Shown piece after piece: positions 1 to 9,022 of a stretch of 33,514 nucleotides of DNA. How positions within the stretch are numbered: the stretch's first letter is position 1; the number at the start of each line of letters is the position of its first letter. Location of the stretch: NCBI GenBank assembly GCA_949740725.1, contig CATJIO010000072.1:1-33514 (forward strand). Direction: 5' to 3'. The notes below the pieces were generated by a model that did not search any database, had not been told where the DNA came from, and worked only from the letters and a program-made list of their open reading frames with translations. The stretch is from an uncultured Lachnospiraceae bacterium. GTDB taxonomy: Bacteria; Bacillota; Clostridia; Lachnospirales; Lachnospiraceae. The position numbers were made by a program, and so were the translations under genes.

Positions 1-40
1 TCTCGTTTTTTCTTAGGCATTTTTACCAATCTCCAACCGG

Positions 41-70
41 TCTCAAAACCTATAGGTTTTGAGATTTTTC
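41..70 (+). terminator. Rho-independent terminator of a gene left of the window
   Basis: A perfect inverted repeat (TCTCAAAACC, TATA, GGTTTTGAGA at 41-64) is followed directly by a T-rich tract on the plus strand. This fits an intrinsic terminator for a plus-strand gene ending left of the window. There is no T tract on the minus-strand side. Confidence 0.6.
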
Positions 71-149
71 TTCTGAGCATGTCCACTTAATCCCCATCCT
101 CCCTAAGCCCCACATTCCTCTGCATTTTCTACCCTCCAGTACAGAACGC

Positions 150-205
150 AAAAAAGCCCCCCGGAAAACCGTGCTCTTTACGCCTTCGGTTCCTCCAGAG
201 GGCTT
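150..205 (-). terminator. Rho-independent terminator of the M13 peptidase gene
   Basis: Read on the minus strand, AAGCCC (complement of 200-205) pairs with GGGCTT (complement of 154-159). An inner, imperfect GGAACCG/CGGTTTTCC pairing extends the stem, and six T follow. It lies about 50 bases after the peptidase stop codon. Confidence 0.7.
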
Positions 206-253
206 CCTCTATTGACTCGTTCTATTCACTTTTCCGTTCAAGGCAGCGCCTTC

Positions 254-2293
254 TCACCGCCATATCCCCACTCGATCCTCTGGCGCCACATACATCCCAT
301 CGCCCTCCTTTACCCCATAAATCTCGTGAAAGGCATCGCAGGAGCTAAGCACCGCGTTCACCCGGACCTTATTGGGAGAATGGGTATCTACGTTCATCAG
401 GTATACCATAAAACTGGCCGTGTCCACACTGGCCCAGTTATAAGCCATTTGGCTAAATGCCTCATCCAACCCTTTCTGATCATCTCCGATTATAGAGGTA
501 ATGCAGGTGATAGCGCCTAAGTCAGCAATATTTTCCATCAAGGTCATCTCCCCATTCACCTTGTTCCCCATCACCTCATAATTGTTGTAATAGTCCACAA
601 TGGACTGGGAAAGCTCCTGGTACGCCTCCATCTCCTCATCACTCCACCACACCTGATAATTGCCGTACTCGTCATACAGCGCTCCGGTAGAATCAAAGGC
701 ATGGCTTACCTCATGGGCGATAATATAGCCGATACCGCCTAGATTAGCTCCATCGCTGTTTTCCCTGTCGTAGAATGGCGCCTGGAGAATTGCCGCCGGA
801 AAAACAATTTCGTTGTTAGCAGGATCGTAGTAGGCATTAACTGTCTGGGGCACGTCCTCCCACTCGCTTCTGTCTACCTCTTGGCCCAGCTTATCCCGTT
901 CATATTCCACCGATACCTCCAGGCTGTTCACAAAATTAGACATCAGGCTGCCTCCCTCTGAGACGGGGATCACCTGCATCATATCCTTTGCCTCTGGCCA
1001 CTGATCCGGATAACCGATCTTTACCACCATAGTCTCCAGCTTACGGATGGCCTTTTTCTTCGTCTCTTGGCTCATCCAGTCCTGCCTCATAATGATCGCC
1101 TCATATTCCTCCAGAATCTGGCCAATGATCCCTTCCACCTCTTCCTTATCCTCCGGTGAAAAATGATCCTCTACATAAATCATCCCAAAGTCCCAGGGAA
1201 GGAGATCCTGGGTCAGCGTCATCCAGTTCTTCTCATCCCCCCATGCCTCAGTAATGCCGTATAGCATGTTCTCCATTTTTTCATGAAGGCTGGCATAGGC
1301 AGGATCGCCGTATTGAGCCATATCATTCAGCAGGACAAAGGTAGAGTAATCCTTCAATGCCTCCAGATTCTCCTCCACCAGCAGAGTGTTGATCTTTTTC
1401 GCCTGCTCCACATCCAGCACAATATACTTATCCTGGCCGTCAATGCGGAGAGTCTTCAGCATGCGGTCCACATCCACATTGGTGTATAGCTGCTGTAACA
1501 TTTCCTTGGTGTACACATTGTAAGTCATAGACGGGTCATAATACTGCTCCGTTGTCAATGTAGCGCTGCAAATGTCCCGCAGAAGCACTTCGATGGAATC
1601 AGCAGACTGCTCTGCTTGGGCTTCTTCCATACCGTAGGTACACAGCATGTCTTTTACATAGTCCATGTACATCTCCACATACTCCTGAGTATTCTCCCCT
1701 TCTACATATTCCTTTCCAATCAGGGGATCCGCATACAAAAGATAAACTGCGTATTGACTGGAATCTTCCTTGTCCTGCATGACACTATAGCCGCCTACAA
1801 TACTGCTGAAGCCCAGATCGCCGCTGAAGCGGGCCAGGGCATCTACATATTCCCCGATATCTTTGGCATTCCGGATGCCATCCAGATAAGGCTTTAGCGG
1901 GCCCAGCCCCACCTCCACCCGGTTTTGTGTATTGGACACGCATTCATACAAATCTTTGATCTTCTGCTCACTGCTGCCCCTCTCATACACCGTGTCATCC
2001 TCTGACAGATCCCGGATGAGCTCCTCCATCTCTTCGTTGATGGCGGCATCCAACTCACTGAACCAGTCCCAGTGAGCGTCCGTGGCATTCAGCTGAATAT
2101 TCGATAAAATATACTGGTTTATATATTCGTAATAGTCATCCTGGACGCGTATCTCCTCCACATTGTTCCCATTATCATCTTCAGAGCTCTGCCCCTTCTG
2201 CACCATTTCCTCCTTTGGCAGAGCTCCGCCACATCCGGTGAGCGGAACCGCCAGCTGGAAGGACAGTAATAAAGCCAATAATTGTTTCTTCAT
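254..2293 (-). CDS. M13 family (neprilysin/PepO-like) metallopeptidase lipoprotein
   Basis: This is a zinc endopeptidase probably anchored outside the membrane, where it would cut peptides. The N-terminus is a lipoprotein signal with lipobox LTGC, giving a lipidated Cys near residue 21. The M13 signature is intact: HEVSH at 527-531 (two zinc His and catalytic Glu528) and ENIAD at 587-591, which supplies the third zinc ligand. The 679-residue length is normal for the family. The start is preceded by AAGGAGA eight bases upstream. It is transcribed alone: a terminator lies upstream (end of the sugar operon) and another downstream. Its physiological substrate cannot be read from the sequence. Family assignment is firm. 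Confidence 0.95.
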   Translation of the reverse strand: MKKQLLALLLSFQLAVPLTGCGGALPKEEMVQKGQSSEDDNGNNVEEIRVQDDYYEYINQYILSNIQLNATDAHWDWFSELDAAINEEMEELIRDLSEDDTVYERGSSEQKIKDLYECVSNTQNRVEVGLGPLKPYLDGIRNAKDIGEYVDALARFSGDLGFSSIVGGYSVMQDKEDSSQYAVYLLYADPLIGKEYVEGENTQEYVEMYMDYVKDMLCTYGMEEAQAEQSADSIEVLLRDICSATLTTEQYYDPSMTYNVYTKEMLQQLYTNVDVDRMLKTLRIDGQDKYIVLDVEQAKKINTLLVEENLEALKDYSTFVLLNDMAQYGDPAYASLHEKMENMLYGITEAWGDEKNWMTLTQDLLPWDFGMIYVEDHFSPEDKEEVEGIIGQILEEYEAIIMRQDWMSQETKKKAIRKLETMVVKIGYPDQWPEAKDMMQVIPVSEGGSLMSNFVNSLEVSVEYERDKLGQEVDRSEWEDVPQTVNAYYDPANNEIVFPAAILQAPFYDRENSDGANLGGIGYIIAHEVSHAFDSTGALYDEYGNYQVWWSDEEMEAYQELSQSIVDYYNNYEVMGNKVNGEMTLMENIADLGAITCITSIIGDDQKGLDEAFSQMAYNWASVDTASFMVYLMNVDTHSPNKVRVNAVLSSCDAFHEIYGVKEGDGMYVAPEDRVGIWR

Positions 2294-2404
2294 CGCTCTT
2301 CTCTCCTTTTCATTGCGCTGTACATGGGATTATCTTATCACAAATACATTGGCTTAACAAGCCGGCCTTCCCGGGACAGAATGGTTTTTGAAGAATGAAT
2401 ACTT

Positions 2405-2464
2405 AAAAAAAATTTCACGTCTGCGCGGACAACAAGTTCTCTGCTGTGTCCACGCAGACGTGAA
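2405..2464 (-). terminator. Terminator of the sugar catabolic operon
   Basis: A long inverted repeat spans 2414-2464. The arms TTCACGTCTGCG and CGCAGACGTGAA extend through one mismatch into GGACA/TGTCC. On the minus strand it is followed by a run of eight T. It begins three bases after the stop codon of the SIS gene, so it closes the seven-gene operon. Confidence 0.9.
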
Positions 2465-2467
2465 TGT

Positions 2468-3505
2468 TTATGACAAGGTTATAAATGCATCCAGCCCTAC
2501 CGGCGCGTCTGGATTAGTCCCCAAAAGGATAGCCTTCTCGTAGGCCAGGCACTGCATGATAAAGATGAATGGGATCCCCATGACGCCGAAATCCCGGATT
2601 TCCCCGATGTAAATATTCTCATCCGCCCCGTAGATATTCTCCTTTTCCGTGGACACGGTAATCAAGATCCCCCGCCTTGACTTTAAATCTTCCAGCATAT
2701 CCTTCTGAAGTTGATTTTCCCCAGGGCCCATGAGCACAATAGACAGTGTCTTCTCATCATTGAGCACCATAGGGCCGTGGCGGTAATCCAGCACATTGCA
2801 GCATTTCCCAGGAACCATGGCGATCTCTGTAAACGCCAGGGCTCCCTCCTCACCCACGCCGATGGCTGGCCCATCGGCAAGAATCACCACATTGTCCCAC
2901 TCTCTGGCCGCAATCTTCTTTAACCGCTCCCGGTTGTCTTCCTTATAGTCCTTATTGTTCAACACCACACGGAACAGGTCTGCGATCAAATAATTATCTT
3001 CCTGATAGATAGCCGCCAGGAAAAGCACCGCCATATACAGGTTAGTCACCGTCCTGGTCTGGGAGACGCTCTGGTCATAGCACCAGTCTAAGATGAGATT
3101 TAAATCGCTGTAGGGCATGATATCATTCTCCGCTTTGGCCGATATGGAGATCACCGGACAACCGTATGCCTTGATGGCCTTAACGCTCTCCACGATCTCC
3201 GTGGTCTGCCCTGATCTGGAGAGCACCACAGCGATGCTGCCCTTGACCGTTTCCTCGTAAAAGGCCTGATTCACCAGATAATCGCCGCCGGCCACCGCAT
3301 TAGCCGCTGTATCTTTGCAGGCGGCAAACTTCCTCTGCCCGGTCTTAGCAATCATATAGCTGGAGCCGCAGCCCAAAAATAAAAACTTTCTCTCCTGGTG
3401 CTGGCGGAAAAATTCCTCAACCACGCCCTTCCTTTCTACAAAATACTGAAAGGTTTTCGCCAGGGCAATGTGCTGCCCCATCATCTCTTTTTCGGTCAAA
3501 AACAT
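2468..3505 (-). CDS. Double SIS-domain sugar isomerase/deaminase (AgaS/GlmS C-terminal type)
   Basis: The protein binds phosphosugars. Relatives isomerise or deaminate amino-sugar phosphates, for example AgaS turning galactosamine-6-phosphate into tagatose-6-phosphate. The first SIS domain shows GCGSS at 45-49 and SRSGQTTE at 96-103. A second SIS domain follows, with a YRHGP motif similar to the KHGP of GlmS. The glutaminase domain of GlmS is absent. I start it at 3505 because GGAGGAG lies eight bases upstream and the conserved sequence begins there. A longer in-frame start at 3550 would overlap the kinase gene. It is the last gene of the operon, with its start codon directly after the kinase stop. 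Exact substrate is inferred from neighbours only. Confidence 0.88.
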   Translation of the reverse strand: MFLTEKEMMGQHIALAKTFQYFVERKGVVEEFFRQHQERKFLFLGCGSSYMIAKTGQRKFAACKDTAANAVAGGDYLVNQAFYEETVKGSIAVVLSRSGQTTEIVESVKAIKAYGCPVISISAKAENDIMPYSDLNLILDWCYDQSVSQTRTVTNLYMAVLFLAAIYQEDNYLIADLFRVVLNNKDYKEDNRERLKKIAAREWDNVVILADGPAIGVGEEGALAFTEIAMVPGKCCNVLDYRHGPMVLNDEKTLSIVLMGPGENQLQKDMLEDLKSRRGILITVSTEKENIYGADENIYIGEIRDFGVMGIPFIFIMQCLAYEKAILLGTNPDAPVGLDAFITLS

Positions 3506-3507
3506 AC

Positions 3508-4494
3508 TTATCTCTCCTCCATTTTCTTTATCTGGCTCTCTCCAAGCCATTCCCGTATCCGATCCGCCAGCCCAGGCTCCACCTGGTATGCCGCCAAAAG
3601 AACGCCGCCTCTAACTGGATCCATCAACGGTTCCTGTAAGACAAAGCCCATCCCCTCCAGCCTCTGTTCCAATGGCCCCCGGATAATCTCCCCTCCCTGG
3701 AAGATCCCGCCGCTGTAGGAGACTGGAACCGGCTTTCCCTGGGGAAATTCCAGCTTCGAGGATACCGCCCGCACTCCGGCAGCCAGCTCTTCCGCCGCCC
3801 GGTCATAAAGCTGCAGGGCATACTCATCTCCCCGCTTTGCCGCCTTTAAGAGGGCCAGCTGGAGCGCAGCCACTCGGTTCCGCCTTCCCTGATAATTCTT
3901 TACATAGAGGGGAACAAACGCTTCCTGCTCCGTCTCTCCCAGCGCCTCTTTCATGGTCTCGTAGAGCGGTGAGCGCGGAAGCCGCCCATCCTTCTCCTTT
4001 ACAAACAGGGACAGGGCCTGCAGCCCCAGCCAGTAGCCGGATCCCTCGTCCGAGAAATCCTCATGCCACCCATTTGCCCTTGCGCTGTGGCCTTGGCTGT
4101 CTCTGCCGTATACGATGGCCCCGGTGCCAGCCACCACATGGATCCCGGCCTGCAATCCCAGGGAACCAGCCCAGCCCAGCTCCACATCATTATAGATCCC
4201 CCACCGGGCTCCTGGCAGCAGGCCCTTCACCTCTGCCAAAAGCTCCAGGTCGGCTTTTGGATCCTCTCCATAGCAGGGCAGTCCGGCAGCCGCGCCGGTG
4301 ATCTGTTCAGGCCTCAGCCCACTCTCTTCAAGCATGTGATGAAGCTGTGCCCGGATCACCTCCACCGCGCCAGTAATTCCCAGCTCCGGGTAAGCGCAGC
4401 CACTGGTTGTCCCCCTACACACTGGTTTTCCATGTCTGTCCACCATAAGAAAAGCTGTCTTGCTTCCCCCTCCGTCTATCCCTAGATAATACAT
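3508..4494 (-). CDS. BadF/BadG/BcrA/BcrD-type ATPase, N-acetylhexosamine kinase
   Basis: This is a cytoplasmic sugar kinase of the ASKHA fold; its best-studied relatives phosphorylate N-acetylglucosamine. The N-terminal phosphate-1 loop GIDGGGSKT (5-13) is typical. GTGAIVYGR and DEGSGYWLG near residues 120-155 match the phosphate and sugar-binding motifs of this family. The length of 328 residues is usual. It sits nine bases after the permease stop, with TAGGGGG as the likely ribosome site, and touches the SIS gene. Placed beside an SIS isomerase and an aldolase, it probably phosphorylates an imported amino sugar. The choice between glucosamine and galactosamine derivatives cannot be made from the sequence alone. 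Confidence 0.9.
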   Translation of the reverse strand: MYYLGIDGGGSKTAFLMVDRHGKPVCRGTTSGCAYPELGITGAVEVIRAQLHHMLEESGLRPEQITGAAAGLPCYGEDPKADLELLAEVKGLLPGARWGIYNDVELGWAGSLGLQAGIHVVAGTGAIVYGRDSQGHSARANGWHEDFSDEGSGYWLGLQALSLFVKEKDGRLPRSPLYETMKEALGETEQEAFVPLYVKNYQGRRNRVAALQLALLKAAKRGDEYALQLYDRAAEELAAGVRAVSSKLEFPQGKPVPVSYSGGIFQGGEIIRGPLEQRLEGMGFVLQEPLMDPVRGGVLLAAYQVEPGLADRIREWLGESQIKKMEER

Positions 4495-4502
4495 AAAACC
4501 CC

Positions 4503-5324
4503 CTATTTGATTCCGCTCAAGGTAGAGCCCTCGATAAACCTCCGCTGGAACAAAAGGAATAAAATCAGCATCGGCAGTGTCATTAATGTAGCCGCCGCCA
4601 TGGTGGCCCCCATATCCGCCACGTATTGGTTTGCGAAATAATTCATCGCGATGGGCAGTGTCATCCGATCCACGTCATTTAACATAATCAGTGGATTCAG
4701 GTAATCATTCCAGGTCGCAAGGGCGGTAAAAATCCCCAGGGAACTAATGGTGGGCTTCAGATTCGGCAGGATAATCCGGAAATAAATCATAAAATCCCCT
4801 GCCCCGTCCATCTTTGCCGCCTCACACAGGCTATCTGGGATATCCTCGATGGCCTGCCGGCAAAGGAACACTCCGAACATCCGCACCATTTTGGGAATAA
4901 TCAGGGCAGCCAGCTTATTGTACAGCCCCAACTTCAAGATAATGAGAAAGTTGGGAATCATCGTAACCTCCGAGGGCACCATCATGGTGGCTAAGATCAC
5001 TGCAAACCACAATTCTTTCCCCCGAAACTGGTATTTCGCGAAGACAAACCCGGATAGTGTGCTGGTAATGATCACAATGGTTGTCACGCTTCCTGTTACC
5101 AGCAGGCTGTTGATAAACCATTGGATAAAGGGGGATCCGGCGAATACCTTCCGGTAGCCATCCAGCGTCCAAGCCCTTGGCCACAGAGAGGATGCATGCA
5201 TCAGATAGTCCTTGCTGGTCTTCAAGGAGGTCATGATCATCCACACATAGGGGACCAGGACAAAGCATGCGAATACCAGCAATATCGCCACCTTTGCCTT
5301 ATCCATCATTTTCCGTCTCTTCAT
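4503..5324 (-). CDS. Carbohydrate ABC transporter permease (MalG type)
   Basis: This is an integral membrane subunit of a CUT1-type sugar importer. About six membrane helices are visible. The EAA loop that docks the ATPase is at 168-187 (EAAKMDGAGD, followed by a PNLKP end). The C-terminus (FIEGSTLSGIK) is characteristic of MalG-like permeases. The start codon lies eight bases after GGGAG and two bases from the stop of the partner permease, so the two are translated together. No ATPase gene is in the operon, as is common in Firmicutes where MsmX-like ATPases are shared. Confidence 0.95.
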   Translation of the reverse strand: MKRRKMMDKAKVAILLVFACFVLVPYVWMIMTSLKTSKDYLMHASSLWPRAWTLDGYRKVFAGSPFIQWFINSLLVTGSVTTIVIITSTLSGFVFAKYQFRGKELWFAVILATMMVPSEVTMIPNFLIILKLGLYNKLAALIIPKMVRMFGVFLCRQAIEDIPDSLCEAAKMDGAGDFMIYFRIILPNLKPTISSLGIFTALATWNDYLNPLIMLNDVDRMTLPIAMNYFANQYVADMGATMAAATLMTLPMLILFLLFQRRFIEGSTLSGIK

Positions 5325-5326
5325 AA

Positions 5327-6202
5327 TCAGTACTCCCAGTCTACCCGATTCAGACGCCGTTGAATCATGGACATCACAAATATCAGGATAAATAAAATGG
5401 TAGCCACCGCTGAGGCGTACCCCATATTTTTGTCGATAAACCCGGTTTTATAGACATAGTAGGCCAGGGTGGTGCCGGAATAATTCACACCGCCCTTTGC
5501 CACCAGTATCATAAACTGCACCATCATCTGAAAATAAGAGATGATGGTCATCATCACCACGAAGACAAAGGTCCGCCCCAGCAGCGGCAACCGGATTTTC
5601 ATAAACTTGTACAAGGCATTGGCCCCGTCCATTTCCGCCGCCTCCAGAAAGTCTCTGGGAATTCCCTCCAGTCCGGAGCAAAAGAGCACCGTATTATACC
5701 CAAAGTCCGCCCACAGGGTAAAGAGGATAATAGAAGCCATGACAATCTTCTGATCTCCCAGCCAATTCACCGGGGGAAGTCTCAGGAATTTCAGAAGAGC
5801 ATTCATCAGCCCATCCTGGGTAATCAGGATTCCCCTGTTCCAGACCACCGCCGAGGTAACTAACGGCGCAATACATGGAATGAAAAAGATGGTTCGGAAG
5901 AAATTTTTCCATCCTCTCCAGGGCAAATCCACCAGGATGGTGGAGATAAATAAAGTAAATACAATATTCAACGCCACCGTGACGGTCACAAACACCAGCG
6001 TATTCCTTACTGCCTTCTTAAATACTGCATCAGACAACAGCTGCCGGTAATTTTCCAATCCGATAAAGGGATTTCGCATCCTGACTGGATTATAGTCAAA
6101 GAGGGAAACCCCCAACCCGTAAAAGAGGGGCGCGATGAGGAATATCCCCGTCAGCACAAAAATTGGCAGCAATACGATCACCACAAATTTATTGCTTTTC
6201 AT
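5327..6202 (-). CDS. Sugar ABC transporter permease (MalF type)
   Basis: This is the partner permease of the importer, with about six membrane helices. Its EAA loop is at 187-206 (EAAEMDGANALYKF, ending in LPLLG). The ORF is 291 residues, a normal length. AAAGGAGA lies seven bases before the ATG. It follows the binding protein gene after a 38-base gap, and its stop nearly touches the MalG-type gene. It should form a heterodimer with that protein and receive substrate from the upstream lipoprotein. Confidence 0.95.
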   Translation of the reverse strand: MKSNKFVVIVLLPIFVLTGIFLIAPLFYGLGVSLFDYNPVRMRNPFIGLENYRQLLSDAVFKKAVRNTLVFVTVTVALNIVFTLFISTILVDLPWRGWKNFFRTIFFIPCIAPLVTSAVVWNRGILITQDGLMNALLKFLRLPPVNWLGDQKIVMASIILFTLWADFGYNTVLFCSGLEGIPRDFLEAAEMDGANALYKFMKIRLPLLGRTFVFVVMMTIISYFQMMVQFMILVAKGGVNYSGTTLAYYVYKTGFIDKNMGYASAVATILFILIFVMSMIQRRLNRVDWEY

Positions 6203-6240
6203 CTGCGCCTCTCCTTTCTATCCACTCCATATCCTACCCT

Positions 6241-7611
6241 TTACTGGAGCTTTGTCCGGTTAATGGTATCCGTCAGCTGAGCCAGCGCCTGTTCTACTGA
6301 GCTGTATTCATCGGTGGTACACAGGGTGACAAACATGGCATTGATCTCCCCCTTAAAGGTCTCTGTATTATAAGGCCCAATCCACTGTCCGCCCTCCAAG
6401 ATGTCCAGCAGGCACTGGGCATAGGGCATAGCCGCCAAAAATTCCTCATTTCCTAGCATGCTCTTCCTGGGGGGAAGCTGGGCACAGGCGATATTAAATT
6501 CTGCCAGGTTATCCGGTTCAGTGAAAAATTCCACAAACTTCCAGGCGCCCTCTTTTTGATTACTGTCCTTAGGCACAGCCAGCCCCCATCCAGTCTCCGC
6601 CGCAAACCGGATCTCATCACCCAGCTTGGGAAGGGGAAGATAATCATAATCCTCGCCGTAGGATAAGCCGTATGCTGCCTCCCCGTTGGACACTGCCCAA
6701 CAGCCGATGGGATGCATAAAGGACTTTCCTTCATAGAGCATCCGGTATGCGGAGGTTCCTTGCGTCAGCGTGTCCATATTCGTCCACTTCCGATCCACTA
6801 CATAACTTCTCAGCTTTTCCATGGTGGATACCGCGATATCGCTGTTAAAATCCACGCTTCCGTCTTCCTTCAGATACTCGCCTCCCTGAGAAAGGATCAT
6901 CCCCAGCCAAAGGAAAGGTAAGCTGTCTCCAGATACAAAGTCAAAGCCCCGCATTTCCATCACATTGCCATTAGATTTTGACACCTGATCAGACACTTGC
7001 TCCACCTCTTCCCAGGTAGTGGGATATGCCAGCCCCGCTTCATCAAACAACCGTTTATTCACCAGCATGCCGCCGTACTCCAGATTATACTCCATGGGTA
7101 CGCCGTAATATTTCCCATCATAGCGGTAAGCCGCCACTGCCGGGTCATAGAAATCATTTTTCAGGATTTCCTGATACTGCTCCGGAACCTCCGCAAGAGC
7201 GCCGGTTCCGGCAAAATCCAGGGCCCAGCCGCCCCACATAGCATACACATCCGCGCCATCGCCCTTGGCCATCAGCGAGGTCTGGATCTTAGTCTGGTAG
7301 TCCGCATAGGGGAAATACTCCGACTGCACATCATACTCTGGATAGGCTTCCTCGAACTTTGCGATCATCTCCTCATAAGCGATCTGCCACGCCTCATTCT
7401 GATGTCCCCAGAACCGGATCACCGTCTTCCCCTCAGATGGCTCATCCTGCCCAGTCTCTGTCCCGGCTCCTGCCTGATCTGCCTTCTCTGTGGGAGCGTT
7501 GCCTCCTCCCCCTGTGTTCCCTCCGCTTCCTCCAGAGCTACAGCCCCATGTGGCAGACACAGTCAGCGCCATTACCAGTCCCATTGCCAGCATTCGTTTC
7601 CTTTTTCTCAT
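6241..7611 (-). CDS. Extracellular sugar-binding lipoprotein (family 1 solute-binding protein)
   Basis: This is the receptor of the sugar importer, tethered outside the membrane. A lysine/arginine-rich N-terminus and hydrophobic stretch lead to a Cys near residue 24, followed by a Ser/Gly/Asn linker rich in GG. The preceding TWG is a slightly imperfect lipobox. The mature part opens with TVIRFWGHQNEAWQ and has the family 1 two-lobe layout. A perfect AAGGAGG precedes the start. The 456-residue length is typical. Ligand specificity cannot be predicted, but the adjacent GH4 enzyme and amino-sugar genes suggest an oligosaccharide with alpha-linked galactose or an amino sugar. Confidence 0.93.
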   Translation of the reverse strand: MRKRKRMLAMGLVMALTVSATWGCSSGGSGGNTGGGGNAPTEKADQAGAGTETGQDEPSEGKTVIRFWGHQNEAWQIAYEEMIAKFEEAYPEYDVQSEYFPYADYQTKIQTSLMAKGDGADVYAMWGGWALDFAGTGALAEVPEQYQEILKNDFYDPAVAAYRYDGKYYGVPMEYNLEYGGMLVNKRLFDEAGLAYPTTWEEVEQVSDQVSKSNGNVMEMRGFDFVSGDSLPFLWLGMILSQGGEYLKEDGSVDFNSDIAVSTMEKLRSYVVDRKWTNMDTLTQGTSAYRMLYEGKSFMHPIGCWAVSNGEAAYGLSYGEDYDYLPLPKLGDEIRFAAETGWGLAVPKDSNQKEGAWKFVEFFTEPDNLAEFNIACAQLPPRKSMLGNEEFLAAMPYAQCLLDILEGGQWIGPYNTETFKGEINAMFVTLCTTDEYSSVEQALAQLTDTINRTKLQ

Positions 7612-7643
7612 ATCCTTTTCCTCCTTATCTTTGCCGGGCAGGG

Positions 7644-8978
7644 TTATTTCAGCTCCAGGGAGGAGAAATAGCCCAGATAATCCCGGTTTGCATCAAACAT
7701 TTCCTGTACCATAGCCCGGATCTCTTCCATGCTGAGCACAGCCGAGGTCAGGGGATCGAAGAGGATAGAATGGAAAATCTTCCAGCAGTCCCCCTCCACA
7801 CAGCCCTGGACCGCCAGCTCCTCGCATCCGGCCAGGGTATTAATCATCACCGCCAAATGAAGAGGCAGATCTCCTACCTTCTCCGGGACAATCCCGTCTT
7901 TTGAGGCGGTCACCGGCACCTCCACCCCCGCGCCTTCCAGTACATTGGTGAGATATCCCCGGTTCCTTACATTTCCATTAAAGTGAAATGGCTCATGATC
8001 TCCAAATATAGCGTTAAAAATATTTGCCGCATACTCCTTCCCTCGCTCCAGGGAAATCTCTCCCATCTCCAGCCATTCCTCATACTCTGTTGCCCAGGTT
8101 TCCTCCCGGTTCAGATACCGGTCCAAAATATAGCCGTAGGCCCCGGGATTCCACCCAGTGCTGTGGGTGCAATATTTCTCGATGAGATCCGGCCGCTTCC
8201 GGAACCAGGCATTATACTCAGAATTATGACCAGAGCTTTCTGTCTGGTAGTAGTGAAGTTTGGTAAACATCTCATTCCGCACCTGTTCCTCATTCCAGAT
8301 CTCTTCTCTCTTTAAGGCCTCCCGGATAAGCGGGTAGGCGTCTTTCCCCCGATACCGGTAATCCAGGTAAAAAGCCGTGTGGTTAATCCCGGCACAGGTA
8401 TATTGGATATCCTCCATATCCGCCCCAATCCATCGGGCCAGCATGCCAGCCGTCCCCTGGACGCTGTGGCAGAGGCCAGTCACATTCACCGGGCTTTCCC
8501 CCTGCATATACCGGCACAGCATAGCCATGGGGTTGGTATAATTCAGCACCACCGCCGAGGGGCAGTACCGCTCAATATCCCGGCAGATATCCAACATCAC
8601 CGGCGCTGTCCGCAAAAACCGGAATACTCCCGCCGGCCCTCTGGTATCCCCCACACAGAGATTAACCCCGTATTTTGCCGGGATCTCGATGTCCGAGCGC
8701 CATACATTCACCCCTCCCTGGAGGATGGTAATCAGCACCCCATCCGCATCCTTTAATGCTTCCACCCGATCCATGGTGGTGGTCAGTTTCGCCGGATATC
8801 CGCCCTTCTGGATCACCTTCTGGATTCCCTTCGCCGAGTACTCCAGACGCTTCTCATCGATATCCATCAAACAGATCCAGGCATCCTTAAACGCGTCAAA
8901 GGTGAAAATATCCCGTACCAGCTCTCTGGTAAAGCCCAGGGAACCTGCGCCGATAAACGTAAATTTTTTCCTGTTCAT
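7644..8978 (-). CDS. Family 4 glycoside hydrolase (alpha-galactosidase-like)
   Basis: GH4 enzymes are NAD- and Mn-dependent and cleave glycosidic bonds by an oxidation-elimination route in the cytoplasm. The Rossmann loop GAGSLGF is at 10-16. The family motif NYTNPMAM is at 146-153. The metal-binding CHSV is at 170-173 and a second metal ligand is His200 in GINH. In GH4 the four-residue metal motif tracks substrate: CHSV is typical of MelA-type alpha-galactosidases, CHGF or CHGH of alpha-glucuronidases, and CDMP or CNVP of 6-phosphoglycosidases. So an unphosphorylated alpha-galactoside-like substrate is likely, consistent with ABC rather than PTS import. The 444-residue length is normal. Confidence 0.92.
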   Translation of the reverse strand: MNRKKFTFIGAGSLGFTRELVRDIFTFDAFKDAWICLMDIDEKRLEYSAKGIQKVIQKGGYPAKLTTTMDRVEALKDADGVLITILQGGVNVWRSDIEIPAKYGVNLCVGDTRGPAGVFRFLRTAPVMLDICRDIERYCPSAVVLNYTNPMAMLCRYMQGESPVNVTGLCHSVQGTAGMLARWIGADMEDIQYTCAGINHTAFYLDYRYRGKDAYPLIREALKREEIWNEEQVRNEMFTKLHYYQTESSGHNSEYNAWFRKRPDLIEKYCTHSTGWNPGAYGYILDRYLNREETWATEYEEWLEMGEISLERGKEYAANIFNAIFGDHEPFHFNGNVRNRGYLTNVLEGAGVEVPVTASKDGIVPEKVGDLPLHLAVMINTLAGCEELAVQGCVEGDCWKIFHSILFDPLTSAVLSMEEIRAMVQEMFDANRDYLGYFSSLELK

Positions 8979-9022
8979 AACCCTATCCCTTTCTTTCCTC
9001 TTCGGTCATTTTTCTCTTTGTC